From Streptomyces buecherae (GTDB taxonomy: Bacteria > Actinomycetota > Actinomycetes > Streptomycetales > Streptomycetaceae), in the NCBI RefSeq assembly GCF_014295035.1, contig NZ_CP060404.1, positions 5,058,501-5,122,500 on the forward strand: 64,000 bases of DNA, given 5' to 3'. Both the position numbers and the translations under genes were made by a program. Positions 34,712-44,415 of the stretch are shown here, piece after piece; positions within the stretch are counted from its first letter, which is position 1; the number at the start of each line of letters is the position of its first letter. The notes beneath the pieces are model-generated. The model made no database searches, had not been told where the DNA came from, and saw only the letters and a list, made by a program, of their open reading frames with translations.

Positions 34712-35155
34712 GCGTCCCCGACCGCCACCGTCCATCGACGCTCCCGACCGATCGGCCTTGCGCCCACCGCGTCCCCGACCACCACCCCTCAAGGACGCCC
34801 CTGCGGAGCGACACCCACTGATGGCGTCCCCGACCACCACCCCTCAACGACGCTCCTTCGGAGCGACACCCACTGATGGCGTCCCCGACCACCACCCCTC
34901 AACGACGCTCCTTCGGAGCGACACCCACTGATGGCGTCCCCGACCACCACCCCTCAACGACGCTCCTTCGGAGCGACACCCACTGATGGCGTCCCCGACC
35001 ACCACCCCTCAACGACGCTCCTTCGGAGCGCGCCTTGCGCCCACCGCGTCCCCGACCACCGCCGTCCATCGACGCTCCAGACCGATCGCCTTGCGCCCAC
35101 CGCGCCCCCGACCACCACCCCTCATCGACGCTCCTGCGGAGCGCGCCTTGCACTC
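34712..35155. repeat. Eight-unit tandem array, 55-57 bp period, upstream of groEL
   Basis: Units begin with GCGTCCCCGACC (or GCGCCCCC) at 34712, 34769, 34824, 34879, 34934, 34989, 35046 and 35102. The four central units are nearly identical at exactly 55 bp and end ACACCCACTGATG. Outer units are 56-57 bp and alternate with a second type containing CCGTCCATCGACGCTC and CTTGCGCCCACC. Most units carry a small hairpin, CGCTCC-TTC-GGAGCG. The period is not a multiple of three, so the array is non-coding. It stops directly at the first CIRCE element. Confidence 0.93.
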
Positions 35156-35173
35156 TCAGGTGCCGAGTGCTAA
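35147..35173. promoter_or_regulatory. CIRCE element 1 (HrcA operator) of groEL
   Basis: CTTGCACTC-N9-GAGTGCTAA, matching the CIRCE form TTAGCACTC-N9-GAGTGCTAA except in the outer left bases. HrcA is the expected heat-shock repressor. Confidence 0.8.
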
Positions 35174-35182
35174 TCATTGGCG

Positions 35183-35209
35183 TTAGCACTCTGATGTCGA
35201 GAGTGACAG
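35183..35209. promoter_or_regulatory. CIRCE element 2 of groEL
   Basis: TTAGCACTC-N9-GAGTGACAG lies nine bases after element 1, so four CIRCE half-sites are spaced regularly by 9 bp. The middle pair also forms an inverted arrangement. The element lies about 150 bp before the groEL ATG, implying a long leader. Confidence 0.75.
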
Positions 35210-35360
35210 CAGGACCGGGTCGGTGAGGCCCGCAGGTCGGGTGGGAAGGAACCACCTGGCAGGCAGGCCGTCCGTCGCGGGCGCCGCGCGCGGTCCGGAG
35301 TATCCACCCTCCCCCAGCCACTGGCCGGGGGGACCCCCAGTCCTGGGAGGACCACTTCAC

Positions 35361-36986
<1,626 letters not shown>

Positions 36987-37016
36987 TCCGCCTCGCGGAT
37001 CGGCTGTTCCTACGAA

Positions 37017-37049
37017 CGAGGGCGGCACCCCCCGCGGGTGCCGCCCTCG
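37017..37049 (+). terminator. Terminator of groEL
   Basis: A perfect 14-bp stem, CGAGGGCGGCACCC with its complement at 37036-37049, and the loop CCCGC, 30 bp past the groEL stop and facing the convergent murQ. Confidence 0.88.
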
Positions 37050-37171
37050 GGCGCGTCCGGGCCCGGTTCATCGGGGCGGATTCCCGGGGGCCGGGCCCGG
37101 GCGGCGCGGGCCGGGCTCGGCTGGGCCCGCGCGGGCCGTCGGGTCGTGCGGGCTGTCCCGACCCGCCGGGC

Positions 37172-38119
37172 TCAGGTCGCGCGGGCGGCGTCGATCGCCG
37201 CTCTGAGGTGGCCGTTCGCCTCCGCGAGCAGCCGCTCGGCCGTCGCGGCGTCCACGTCCGCGAGGAGGGTGAGGATGGCGTTCTTCACCTCGCCGCCGGT
37301 GGCCGCGAGGGCCGCCTCGATCTCCTTCTCCGGCGCGCCGGTGGCCAGCGCCACGATGCGGCGCGAGCGGGCGCGCAGCTTCTCGTTCGACGCCCGCACG
37401 TCCACCATCAGGTTCCCGTACGTCTTGCCCAGGCGGATCATGGTCAGCGTCGAGACCATGTTGAGCACCAGCTTCTGGGCCGTGCCCGCCTTGAGCCGGG
37501 TGGAGCCGGTGAGCAGTTCGGGGCCGACCACGACCTCGATGCCGTGCTCGGCGGCGGCCGCGAGGGCCGAGCCCGCGTTGCAGGCCAGCCCCACGGTCAG
37601 GGCGCCGCGCTCGCGCGCGTAGGTCACGGCCCCGACGGCGTACGGCGTGCGCCCCGACGCGGAGACGCCCACCACGCTGTCGCGGTCGGTCAGCTTCAGC
37701 GCGGCCAGGTCGGCGGCGGCCAGCTCGGCGCTGTCCTCGGCGCCCTCGATCGAGGTCACCAGCGCGTCAGGGCCGCCCGCGATGAGGCCGATGACCTGGT
37801 CGGGGGCCGCGTTGAAGGTGGGCGGGCACTCGCTGGCGTCGAGCACCCCGAGCCGGCCCGCCGTGCCCGCGCCCGCGTAGATCAGCCGGCCGCCGTCGGC
37901 CATCCGCGCGGCGATCGCGTCGATCGCGGCGGCCACCTCGGGAAGCCGCTCGGCGACGGCGGTGGGAACGGCGGCGTCCTCCGCGTTCATCAGGCGGGCG
38001 ATGGCGAGCGTGTTGAGCCGGTCGACGTCGGCCAGCTCGGGGCGGAACGCCTCGGTCGTGAGGGTGTCGAGCTCGGCACGGAGCCGGTCGGGCGCTTGGC
38101 CCTGGGTGCTGGGGTTCAT
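37172..38119 (-). CDS. murQ: N-acetylmuramic acid 6-phosphate etherase
   Basis: A 315-residue SIS-domain lyase that removes D-lactate from MurNAc-6-P to give GlcNAc-6-P, the substrate of NagA in the same window. Hallmarks: IDAIAARMADGGRLIYAGAGTAGRLGVLDASECPPTFNAAPDQVIGLIAGG, the catalytic glutamate region EGAEDS, VVGVSASGRTPYAVGAV, LLTGSTRLKAGTAQKLVLNMVST and GKTYGNLMVDV. It lies 171 bp downstream of an RpiR-type regulator on the same strand, a common pairing for murQ. Confidence 0.95.
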   Translation of the reverse strand: MNPSTQGQAPDRLRAELDTLTTEAFRPELADVDRLNTLAIARLMNAEDAAVPTAVAERLPEVAAAIDAIAARMADGGRLIYAGAGTAGRLGVLDASECPPTFNAAPDQVIGLIAGGPDALVTSIEGAEDSAELAAADLAALKLTDRDSVVGVSASGRTPYAVGAVTYARERGALTVGLACNAGSALAAAAEHGIEVVVGPELLTGSTRLKAGTAQKLVLNMVSTLTMIRLGKTYGNLMVDVRASNEKLRARSRRIVALATGAPEKEIEAALAATGGEVKNAILTLLADVDAATAERLLAEANGHLRAAIDAARAT

Positions 38120-38290
38120 GCGACGGGGGCTCTTTCTCGGTACGGATGAGGGAGGTTCGCAGGAGAGAGCTGGTGCGGGTGGTGCGGCGGGTACGGCTGG
38201 TGCGCGTACGCGTCCGGAGGGGGCGCGGGTGCGGGCGGCGCCGCGCGGGCGGGGTCTCGCGGTCGGCGTACGGGAGCGGGCGGGTGGGGC

Positions 38291-39265
38291 TCAGTGGCCC
38301 GGGCGCGGGTCGTGGCGGTGCGCCAGCGCCTGGTAGGAGGCCGACAGGGCCGGGGCCGCGGTGGCGTAGGTGCGCTGCGCCACGCCGACGAACAGGCAGT
38401 CCACGACGAGGAGTTGGCTCGTACGGCTGGACATCGCGGCCGGTCGCAGCTCGCTCTCGCGGGCGGTGGAGGTGGTCAGCACCAGGTCCGCGTACTGGGC
38501 GACCTCGGCCTCCGGGTGCCCGGTGATCGCCACCGTCGTCGCGCCCTGGTCGAAGGCCGTGCGCAGCGGCTCGATGACGTCGATGGTGCGACCCGAGTGC
38601 GTGATCGCGATGGCCACGTCGCCCGGCCGGAGCTGCACGGCGTTGGTGACCGCCAGGTGCGGGTCGGTGTGGGCGTGCGCGATCAGCCCGATCCGCAGCA
38701 GCTTCTGCACCAGGTCCTGGCCGACCAGTCCGGAGGCGGCGATGCCGTACGCGTCCACGCGGCGGGCGGCCACCAGCGCCGCCACGGCCGCGTCGAGCTG
38801 GACCGGGTCGAGGGCGGCGGCGGTGTCCGCCAGGCACTGCTGCTCCTCCTGGGCCAGCTTGGCGACCACGTCGGCTATCGGGTCGTCCACCGCGATGTCG
38901 GCGGTGACGGCCGGCGCGCGGCCGGCGGCCTGTTGGGCGGCGAGCGCGGCGAGGGCGAGCCGCAGGTCCCGGTAGCCCGGGTAGCCCAGGACGCGGGCGG
39001 TGCGCACGACGGTGGCCTCGCTGGTGCCGGTGCGCGCGGCGAGGCCGGTGACGGTGAGCGCGGCGCAGCCGGCCGGGTCGGCGGCGACCGTCTCGGCGAC
39101 CCGCTGCATGGAGCGGGTCATGGTCGGGGCCAGGGCGCGGACCTTGGCCGTCAGGGCAGCCGGGGCCGGCGCGGGAGCCGCGGCCGGGGCCAGCGGCCCG
39201 GACGGCGCGGCGGCACCGCGCGGGCCACCGCCGCCGGTGAAAGTTTCTTTCAGTCTGCTGCTCAC
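38291..39265 (-). CDS. RpiR-family transcriptional regulator (MurR-like)
   Basis: A 324-residue sugar-phosphate-responsive regulator. The N-terminal RpiR-type HTH (residues about 50-115) reads VAETVAADPAGCAALTVTGLAARTGTSEATVVRTARVLGYPGYRDLRLAL. The C-terminal SIS domain (about 155-300) reads DAYGIAASGLVGQDLVQKLLRIGL, VAIAITHSGRTIDVIEPLRTA and VAITGHPEAEVAQYADLVLTT. The start is GTG 39265. Genomic order suggests control of murQ by MurNAc-6-P or GlcNAc-6-P and autoregulation through the nearby TGAAAG repeats. Confidence 0.9.
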   Translation of the reverse strand: MSSRLKETFTGGGGPRGAAAPSGPLAPAAAPAPAPAALTAKVRALAPTMTRSMQRVAETVAADPAGCAALTVTGLAARTGTSEATVVRTARVLGYPGYRDLRLALAALAAQQAAGRAPAVTADIAVDDPIADVVAKLAQEEQQCLADTAAALDPVQLDAAVAALVAARRVDAYGIAASGLVGQDLVQKLLRIGLIAHAHTDPHLAVTNAVQLRPGDVAIAITHSGRTIDVIEPLRTAFDQGATTVAITGHPEAEVAQYADLVLTTSTARESELRPAAMSSRTSQLLVVDCLFVGVAQRTYATAAPALSASYQALAHRHDPRPGH

Positions 39266-39284
39266 TCTTTGAAAGGTATTTTCA
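39238..39284. promoter_or_regulatory. Putative RpiR operators
   Basis: Two inverted repeats of the same half-site flank the RpiR start codon: TGAAAG-TTT-CTTTCA (39238-39252, inside the first codons) and TGAAA-GGTAT-TTTCA (39270-39284, just upstream). They are AT-rich islands in GC-rich DNA. Binding by the RpiR protein is inferred. Confidence 0.6.
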
Positions 39285-39327
39285 GTCGTGGCGGGCGTCA
39301 ACCCTTGGTGCCCCTGACAATGGAGGC

Positions 39328-39738
39328 ATGGAGCTCGAACAGACACTGCACATGGCGCGGGCGCTGGTGCTCGCCGATCTGTCGGCGGGGGACGTGGCGC
39401 GGGCGGACGTGGTCTCGCTCGTGGAGGACGCGGTGGCGCACCGCCGGTGGTGGGTCGAGCAGTGGCCCGAGGGCTCGGAGTTCGTGGCGGGCCTGGTGGC
39501 CCAGGACGTCCAGGACGCCCTGCTTGAACGGTACGGGCGGTGGCCGCTGTGCCCGGTGTGCGTGGGCGGGGGCGACCCGCACGCGCTGGAGGTGGAGCCC
39601 GAGTTGGGCGCCGACCCGCACTGGGTGTGCGCCAAGACCACGGTCGCGGTCGCCCGGGTGGGCGCGCTGGGCTCCGTGGTGTCGGGCGGCGGGGGTCGCG
39701 GCCCGAGACGCGACCGCGAGGCCGAGGACGAGCACTGA
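39328..39738 (+). CDS. Conserved hypothetical protein with a CPVC motif
   Basis: A 136-residue cytoplasmic protein, mainly helical at first (LEQTLHMARALVLADLSAGDVARADVVSLVEDAVAHRRWWVEQWPEG). A CPVC motif and a later Cys (HWVCAKT) may bind a metal. It ends in a Gly/Arg/Glu-rich tail. I do not recognise a functional family. It is translationally coupled to the DUF4031 gene (TGATG overlap) and divergent from the RpiR gene. Confidence 0.75.
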   Translation: MELEQTLHMARALVLADLSAGDVARADVVSLVEDAVAHRRWWVEQWPEGSEFVAGLVAQDVQDALLERYGRWPLCPVCVGGGDPHALEVEPELGADPHWVCAKTTVAVARVGALGSVVSGGGGRGPRRDREAEDEH

Positions 39739-40067
39739 TGGCCGTGTACATCGACCCGCCCGTGTGGCCCGGGCACGGCCGCATGTGGTCGCACCTGATC
39801 AGCGACGTCTCGTACGCGGAGCTGCACGAGTTCGCCGAGCGCGTCGGCGTCCCGCAGCGCGGCTTCGACCGCGACCACTACGACCTGCCGTCGGCCAGCT
39901 ACGCGGCGGCGGTCGAGGCCGGCGCGATCGAGGTGAGCAGCAAGGAGTTGGTGCGCCGGCTCACCGGGGCCGGGCTGCGCCGGCCGAAGCGGGGCACCGA
40001 CGACGCGGCCCCGCTGCGCGACGACAGCCTCGGCGACCCGGGCTCGGCGGGCGGGGCCGCCCCGTAG
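39738..40067 (+). CDS. DUF4031 family protein
   Basis: A 109-residue protein that is almost entirely the DUF4031 domain: VYIDPPVWPGHGRMWSHLISDVSYAELHEFAERVGVPQRGFDRDHYDLPSASYAAAVEAGAIEVSSKELVRRL. The conserved tryptophans, histidines and aspartates suggest an active or metal site, but the biochemical role is unknown. Its ATG overlaps the stop of the preceding gene by one base. Confidence 0.87.
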   Translation: MAVYIDPPVWPGHGRMWSHLISDVSYAELHEFAERVGVPQRGFDRDHYDLPSASYAAAVEAGAIEVSSKELVRRLTGAGLRRPKRGTDDAAPLRDDSLGDPGSAGGAAP

Positions 40068-40105
40068 TCGTCGGCTCGTAGTCCCGTGGTCCGTCGGCCC
40101 GTGGG

Positions 40106-40136
40106 CACGCGGTTGCGTGGCCTGCGCAACCGCGTG
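40106..40136. terminator. Terminator between DUF4031 and MFS genes
   Basis: CACGCGGTTGCG pairs perfectly with 40125-40136 across a 7-nt loop, between convergent genes. Confidence 0.8.
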
Positions 40137-40217
40137 ACCTTTCAGCCTCCGGCGGCTGGGCGCCGGGGCGGGCGGGCCCAGGGTTCGGGTCCGCCCGCCC
40201 CGCTGGCCGGTGAGGGC

Positions 40218-41570
40218 TCAGGTGGTGGAGCAGGGCTCCGCCGCCGTGGTGGTGTCGGTCTTGGCCAGGGCGGCGGGCTTCGGCACGGAGCTGGCCGAGC
40301 TGGCCACCACGCGGGTGCCGGGCTCGGTGGCCGCGCTCCGCTGGTGCAGGCGGGAGGCCACGGCCGTGGTGCCGACCGCGAGGGCGGCCAGCGCGGCGGC
40401 GGTCCAGGCGACGGCCGGGTAGCCCCAGCCGGCGCCGATGACCAGGCCGCCGAGCCAGGGGCCGACCGTGTTGCCGATGTTGAACGCCGAGGTCGTGGTG
40501 GCCCCGGCCAGGGTGGGCGCCGCGCTCGCGACGTTGAACATCCGGGCGTTGAGCGCGGGTGCCGTCGTAAAGGCGGTGACGCCGAGCAGCAGCGACAGGG
40601 TGATGGCGGCGACCGGCCACTGAGCGGTGAGCGCCAGCAGCGTGAGCACGGCCGTGGAGGCCATGATGCCGCCGTAGATGGTGCCGAAGAGGTGCGCGTC
40701 CGCGATGCGCCCGCCGATGGCGGTGCCGATCAGGGCCCCGACCCCGAACAGGCCGAGCACGGTCGGCACCCAGCTCTCCTTCAGGCCCGCGGTGTCGGTG
40801 AGCAGCGGCGCGAGGTAGGAGAACAGGGCGAAGACGGCGCCGCCGTTCAGGGCCGTGGTGATCAGCGCGAGCCACACCTGCCGGTCCCGGTAGATGAGCA
40901 GCTCCCGGCGGAGCGAGGGCGCGTCGTCGCCGGTCGCGGGCGCCGTACGGGGTACGAGGGCGATGACGCCGACGAGCCCGAGCGCGGACAGCCCCGCCAC
41001 CGCCCAGAAGGCGGCCCGCCAGCCGGCGTGCTGGCCGAGGAACGCGCCGGCGGGCACGCCGGCGATGTTGGCGATGCTCAGCCCGCCGACCATCACGGCC
41101 ATCGCCCGGGCCCGCGCGGTCACCGGCACCAGCGAGACGGCCACCGAGGCGCCCACGGCCCAGAACCCGGCGCACGCGAGCGCGCTGATGACGCGGGAGA
41201 CGAACAACACGGCGTACGTGGGGGCGACCGCGCCGGCTATCTGGCCGAGCCCGAAGACGGTCAGCAGGGCGATGAGGGTCGTCCGGCGCGGCAGCCGCAG
41301 GGTGGCGGCGGCCAGCACCGGGGCACCGACCACCATGCCGACCGCGAACGCGGAGACGAGCAGACCGGCCTGGGGGATGGAGACGCCCATGTCGCGGGCG
41401 AGCGGCTGGAGCAGCCCGGAGAGCATGAACTCCGAGGTGCCGAGCGCGAAGACCGAGAGGCCGAGCACGTACACGGCGATGGGCATGCGGTGGGGCGCCG
41501 CGGGTGACTCGGGGGAAGCGGGAGGTGCGGGGGCAGGGTGGGGCGCTGTGGGTTCAGTGGGGACGGGCAT
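40218..41570 (-). CDS. MFS transporter, chloramphenicol/arabinose efflux-like (DHA1)
   Basis: A 450-residue major facilitator exporter. The transmembrane region starts MPIAVYVLGLSVFALGTSEFMLSGLLQPLARDMGVSIPQAG, very like the Cml/Cmx and AraJ group, followed by LVSAFAVGMVVGAPVL, LPRRTTLIALL (motif-A region) and FWAVGASVAVSLVP. The C-terminus is a Ser/Ala-rich cytoplasmic tail. ATG 41570 gives a 28-residue proline-rich tail before the first helix; the in-frame ATG at 41486 is an alternative. The substrate is unknown; efflux of an amphenicol-like or sugar-like compound is a family-level guess. Confidence 0.86.
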   Translation of the reverse strand: MPVPTEPTAPHPAPAPPASPESPAAPHRMPIAVYVLGLSVFALGTSEFMLSGLLQPLARDMGVSIPQAGLLVSAFAVGMVVGAPVLAAATLRLPRRTTLIALLTVFGLGQIAGAVAPTYAVLFVSRVISALACAGFWAVGASVAVSLVPVTARARAMAVMVGGLSIANIAGVPAGAFLGQHAGWRAAFWAVAGLSALGLVGVIALVPRTAPATGDDAPSLRRELLIYRDRQVWLALITTALNGGAVFALFSYLAPLLTDTAGLKESWVPTVLGLFGVGALIGTAIGGRIADAHLFGTIYGGIMASTAVLTLLALTAQWPVAAITLSLLLGVTAFTTAPALNARMFNVASAAPTLAGATTTSAFNIGNTVGPWLGGLVIGAGWGYPAVAWTAAALAALAVGTTAVASRLHQRSAATEPGTRVVASSASSVPKPAALAKTDTTTAAEPCSTT

Positions 41571-41904
41571 GACAGGCAAGAACAGTCCGCCGCCGCCTGA
41601 CATTCCCGGTACGCCGCTGCTACCTGGCGTCTTTCCGCAGGTCACGCCCCCGTCAGCGGTCGGACGACGACCCCGGCCGGCGCCTGGCCTGGGCCCGGCC
41701 TGAGCCCGACCCGGTCAGCTCCGCCACGCGCCCCCGGACCGCCCTCCTAAGCAGCCGGCCCCCGAACCGCCGCGCTCCCGAACCGTGCCCCGAGCCGCCG
41801 CCCACCCCCGAGCCGCGCCCCCGAAGCCACCGCGCGCCCCCGGCACCGTGCCCCGAGTCGCCGCGCGCCCCCGAGCTGCCGCGTGCCCCCGAGCCGCGAC
41901 GGCG
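41571..41904. other. Gene-free region with CCCCGAGCCGCC-like short repeats
   Basis: About 330 bp between the MFS start and the HD gene stop. From about 41757 to 41900 there are repeated GCCCCCGAGCCGC-like words. No gene or terminator was recognised. Confidence 0.4.
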
Positions 41905-42756
41905 CTACGCGCTCAGCAGCTCCAGCTCCGTGGTGAGGTTGCGGCGCGCCACCCGCTCCCAACGGGTCTGGCCGGCAGGCGTCCCGAACAGGTGCTCCTG
42001 GCCGAGGAGTTGGCGCAGCACGTCGGCGCGCCCGGCGCGGAACGCGTCGTCGGGGACGAACGCGTACTCCGCGCGCACCGCCGCCGCGTACGCCGCGTAC
42101 TCCTGCGGCCCGCCCGCCAGCACCGCCAGGTCCGCGTCACACAGGACCTGGCCGTTGTGGTCCCGCTCGGCCGGGTCGTGCTCGACGGTCAGCCGCACCA
42201 GGCGGGCCACCTCGGCGGTGGTCTGCGGCGGGACGCCCGCCTCCGGCAGCGCGCGCTCGGCCAGCCGGGCGCTGCGCTCCTCGTTGGTGGAGCGGTCCGG
42301 CAGGTAGACCGCGTCGTGGAACCAGGCGGCGAGCCGCACCGCGTCGGGGTCGTCCGCGTGGTGGGCCAACTCGTCGACGCGGTTGAGCACGGCGATGAGG
42401 TGGTCGGTGGTGTGGTATCGGCGGTGCGGCTCGGCCCAGCGGGCGAGCAGGTTCTCGCCGTACGGGAGCGGGTCGGGCCCCTCGCCGCCCGCGCGCGCGT
42501 TGATGAGTGCCTGCGCCCAGCGCGAGAGCAGGGCGTCGGTCGCGGGGTGCGGGGAGCCGGTCGCGGCGGCGGTGGTGGCTGCGTCGGCGTCGGCATCGGC
42601 AGCGGCGGCAGCGGCGTCGTCCGGCTCGGCCGGGGTCGCGGGGCGCGGCTCGGGCGACGACGCGCCCGGGTCCTGGCGCCGGGGCCGGCCGGCGCGGCGG
42701 TCGCCGAAGGAGGCGTCGCCGGAAGGGGAATGGGGATGTGGCACGGGGGCTGGCAT
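41905..42756 (-). CDS. HD-superfamily metal-dependent phosphohydrolase
   Basis: A 283-residue protein. The first 80 residues are low-complexity, with Ala-Asp runs. The HD-type domain (about 85-280) shows WAEPHRRYHTTDHLIAVLNRVDEL, the HD pair in AAWFHDAVYLPDRSTNEERSARLAERAL, LTVEHDPAERDHNGQVLCDADLAVLAG and a C-terminal LFGTPAGQTRWERVARRNL. Members are predicted nucleotide or phosphate-ester hydrolases with bound divalent metal. The substrate is unknown. It is divergent from cutC with only 58 bp between starts. Confidence 0.83.
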   Translation of the reverse strand: MPAPVPHPHSPSGDASFGDRRAGRPRRQDPGASSPEPRPATPAEPDDAAAAAADADADAATTAAATGSPHPATDALLSRWAQALINARAGGEGPDPLPYGENLLARWAEPHRRYHTTDHLIAVLNRVDELAHHADDPDAVRLAAWFHDAVYLPDRSTNEERSARLAERALPEAGVPPQTTAEVARLVRLTVEHDPAERDHNGQVLCDADLAVLAGGPQEYAAYAAAVRAEYAFVPDDAFRAGRADVLRQLLGQEHLFGTPAGQTRWERVARRNLTTELELLSA

Positions 42757-42812
42757 AGGCCAATTGTGAGGTACACCTTCCGGTCCCGGGCCGGGATGTG
42801 GCAGGCTGTGTT

Positions 42813-42828
42813 ACATGTCTAGACCAAT
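42813..42828. promoter_or_regulatory. DasR-type site overlapping the cutC start codon
   Basis: ACATGTCTAGACCAAT matches 13 of 16 bases of the dre consensus, including the full TCTAGACCA core. The cutC ATG lies within it, and the codons it covers (TCT AGA CCA ATT) are unusual for this genome. It is also 57 bp from the start of the divergent HD gene. Confidence 0.6.
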
Positions 42829-43531
42829 TCTTGAGGTGATCGCGCTCGGCGTGGACGACGCGATCGCGGCCGAGGCCGGAGGGGCGGATCGCCTCGAACT
42901 GGTCACCGACATGGCGGCCGACGGGCTCACCCCCACACTCGACGGCTTCGCCGCGATCCGGTCCGCCGTCGACCTCCCGCTGCGGGTCATGCTGCGCTCC
43001 GCCGACGGCTTCGCCGCGGGCGGCGAGAGCGTGGTGGCGGCCCTGTGCGCGAGCGCGCGAGCGCTCCGTGCCGAGGGCGCTGACCAGTTCGTCTTCGGTT
43101 TCCTGAACGAAGCGGGGCAGCCCGACCTGGCCACCGTGCGCGCGCTGGCCGAGGCCATCGACGGCGCCCCGTGGACCTTCCACCGCGCCATCGACCGGGC
43201 CGCCGACCGCGACCTGGCCCGCAAGCGGCTGATCGAACTGCCCGGCCTGGACACGTACTTGACGGCCGGCGCGGCGGCCGGCGTGGACGCCGGCCTGGAC
43301 ACGCTGGTGGCCGAGGCGAAGCGGGGCCAGGCCGGCGAACCCGGCTACGAGCCGACCATCCTCGTCGGCGGCGGCCTGCGCCTGGACCACCTGCCCGCGC
43401 TGCGCGAGGCGGGCGTCGACGCCTTCCACATCGGCGGCGCCGCCCGGCCCAAGGGCTGGTCAGGCCCGGTGGACACCGAGTCCGTCGCCGCCTGGCGCGC
43501 GGCGCTCGACACGCCGGTGAGCGTGGCCTGA
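42815..43531 (+). CDS. cutC: CutC family TIM-barrel protein
   Basis: A 238-residue TIM-barrel protein of the CutC family. Characteristic blocks are LEVIALGVDDAIAAEAGGADRLELVTDMAADGLTPT, FVFGFLNEAGQPDLATVRAL, WTFHRAIDRAAD, LIELPGLDTYLTAGAAAGVDAGLDTL and ILVGGGLRLDHLPALREAGVDAFHIGGAA. The name comes from a copper-sensitive E. coli phenotype, but a direct role in copper homeostasis is disputed and the barrel looks enzymatic. A DasR-type site over its start suggests a link to amino sugar metabolism here. Confidence 0.9.
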   Translation: MSRPILEVIALGVDDAIAAEAGGADRLELVTDMAADGLTPTLDGFAAIRSAVDLPLRVMLRSADGFAAGGESVVAALCASARALRAEGADQFVFGFLNEAGQPDLATVRALAEAIDGAPWTFHRAIDRAADRDLARKRLIELPGLDTYLTAGAAAGVDAGLDTLVAEAKRGQAGEPGYEPTILVGGGLRLDHLPALREAGVDAFHIGGAARPKGWSGPVDTESVAAWRAALDTPVSVA

Positions 43532-43815
43532 GCTGAGCGCCTCGCCCGCGTCGGCCGCGCGTCCCTTCCGCTCCTGACAGGCCCTGTGGATCACACCCTC
43601 ACCCCGCCGCGCTGACCCCGCGGACGACCCGGTACTTGAGGTGAGCCCGTTTCCGAGTGCCGGGCGCGAACGGCGGTGCGCCGGGCGCGGGCCGGGCCCC
43701 GGCCGCGCCGTCGCACGTACGGGGCGCGGGCGCGATCCGTGGCGTCGAGGCCCGTACGGGTCGCGAGCCGCCCCGCCGAGGGCGCGGGTGGGGCGGGGCG
43801 GGCCCCGCCCGACGC

Positions 43816-44331
43816 TCACCAAGCCGCGTCGACGAACCCCATCCGCCGGTTCATGGCGATCGCGCTCACGTTGGCCGGATGGTGGATCGTGCGGACCGTG
43901 GGCAGCCCGCACTCCCGCACGAAGGCCATGCCGTACGTCTTCATGGCCAGCGAGACGCCCCGCCCCCGGTAGGCGGCGCGCACCCCGGTCATCTCGTTCA
44001 TCGCGAACGTGCTGTGCCGCGAGGTGGCCGCCATCCCCACCCACGCGTCGCCGTCCAACGCGAGCACGACGCCACGCGGGTCGTACGAGGGATCATCGAA
44101 GCGCCGCCGAACGAACTCCTCGTACGAGAAGAACTCCCCGCGCTCCGGTATGTCGGCGGAACACTCCTTGTTCAGCTCGTACAACGCCCGCCGGTGCTCC
44201 GGCGTGTCCCCCAACTCGGCGAGCGTGGTCAGCCGCAGACCAGCGGCCTGACAGCCACGCACGTACGACGCGAAGCGCTCCCCGTCGAACGCCGCCACGT
44301 CGAGTTCCAGCCGCACCCAGCGCTCGGCCAC
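43816..44331 (-). CDS. GNAT-family N-acetyltransferase
   Basis: A 171-residue GNAT protein. The fold shows LTTLAELGDTPEHRRALYELNKECSADIPE, FSYEEFVRRRFDDPSYDPRGVVLALDGDAWVGMAATS, the acetyl-CoA loop EMTGVRAAYRGRGVSLAMKTYGMAFVRECG and the late motif VSAIAMNRRMGFVD. GTG 44331 is preferred to GTG 44343 because GGAGGGA lies 7 bases upstream of it. The acceptor substrate is unknown. It lies next to the toxin operon on the same strand but in more GC-rich DNA. Confidence 0.86.
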   Translation of the reverse strand: MAERWVRLELDVAAFDGERFASYVRGCQAAGLRLTTLAELGDTPEHRRALYELNKECSADIPERGEFFSYEEFVRRRFDDPSYDPRGVVLALDGDAWVGMAATSRHSTFAMNEMTGVRAAYRGRGVSLAMKTYGMAFVRECGLPTVRTIHHPANVSAIAMNRRMGFVDAAW

Positions 44332-44415
44332 GCTTCCCTCCACTCCCCGCCGCGGGCTCGAACGCCCGTACGTTCCGTGGGGTCATCCTCGGTGCCGGTG
44401 GTGGTGGGCACAAGA

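Noticed and set aside
34712..35155. The groEL-upstream array as a CRISPR array
   Set aside because: Units are contiguous with no variable spacers, and the 55-57 bp period contains one conserved sequence throughout.
35165..35191. GAGTGCTAA-N9-TTAGCACTC as a third CIRCE
   Set aside because: The half-sites are in reversed order relative to a CIRCE; the arrangement is a by-product of two adjacent elements.
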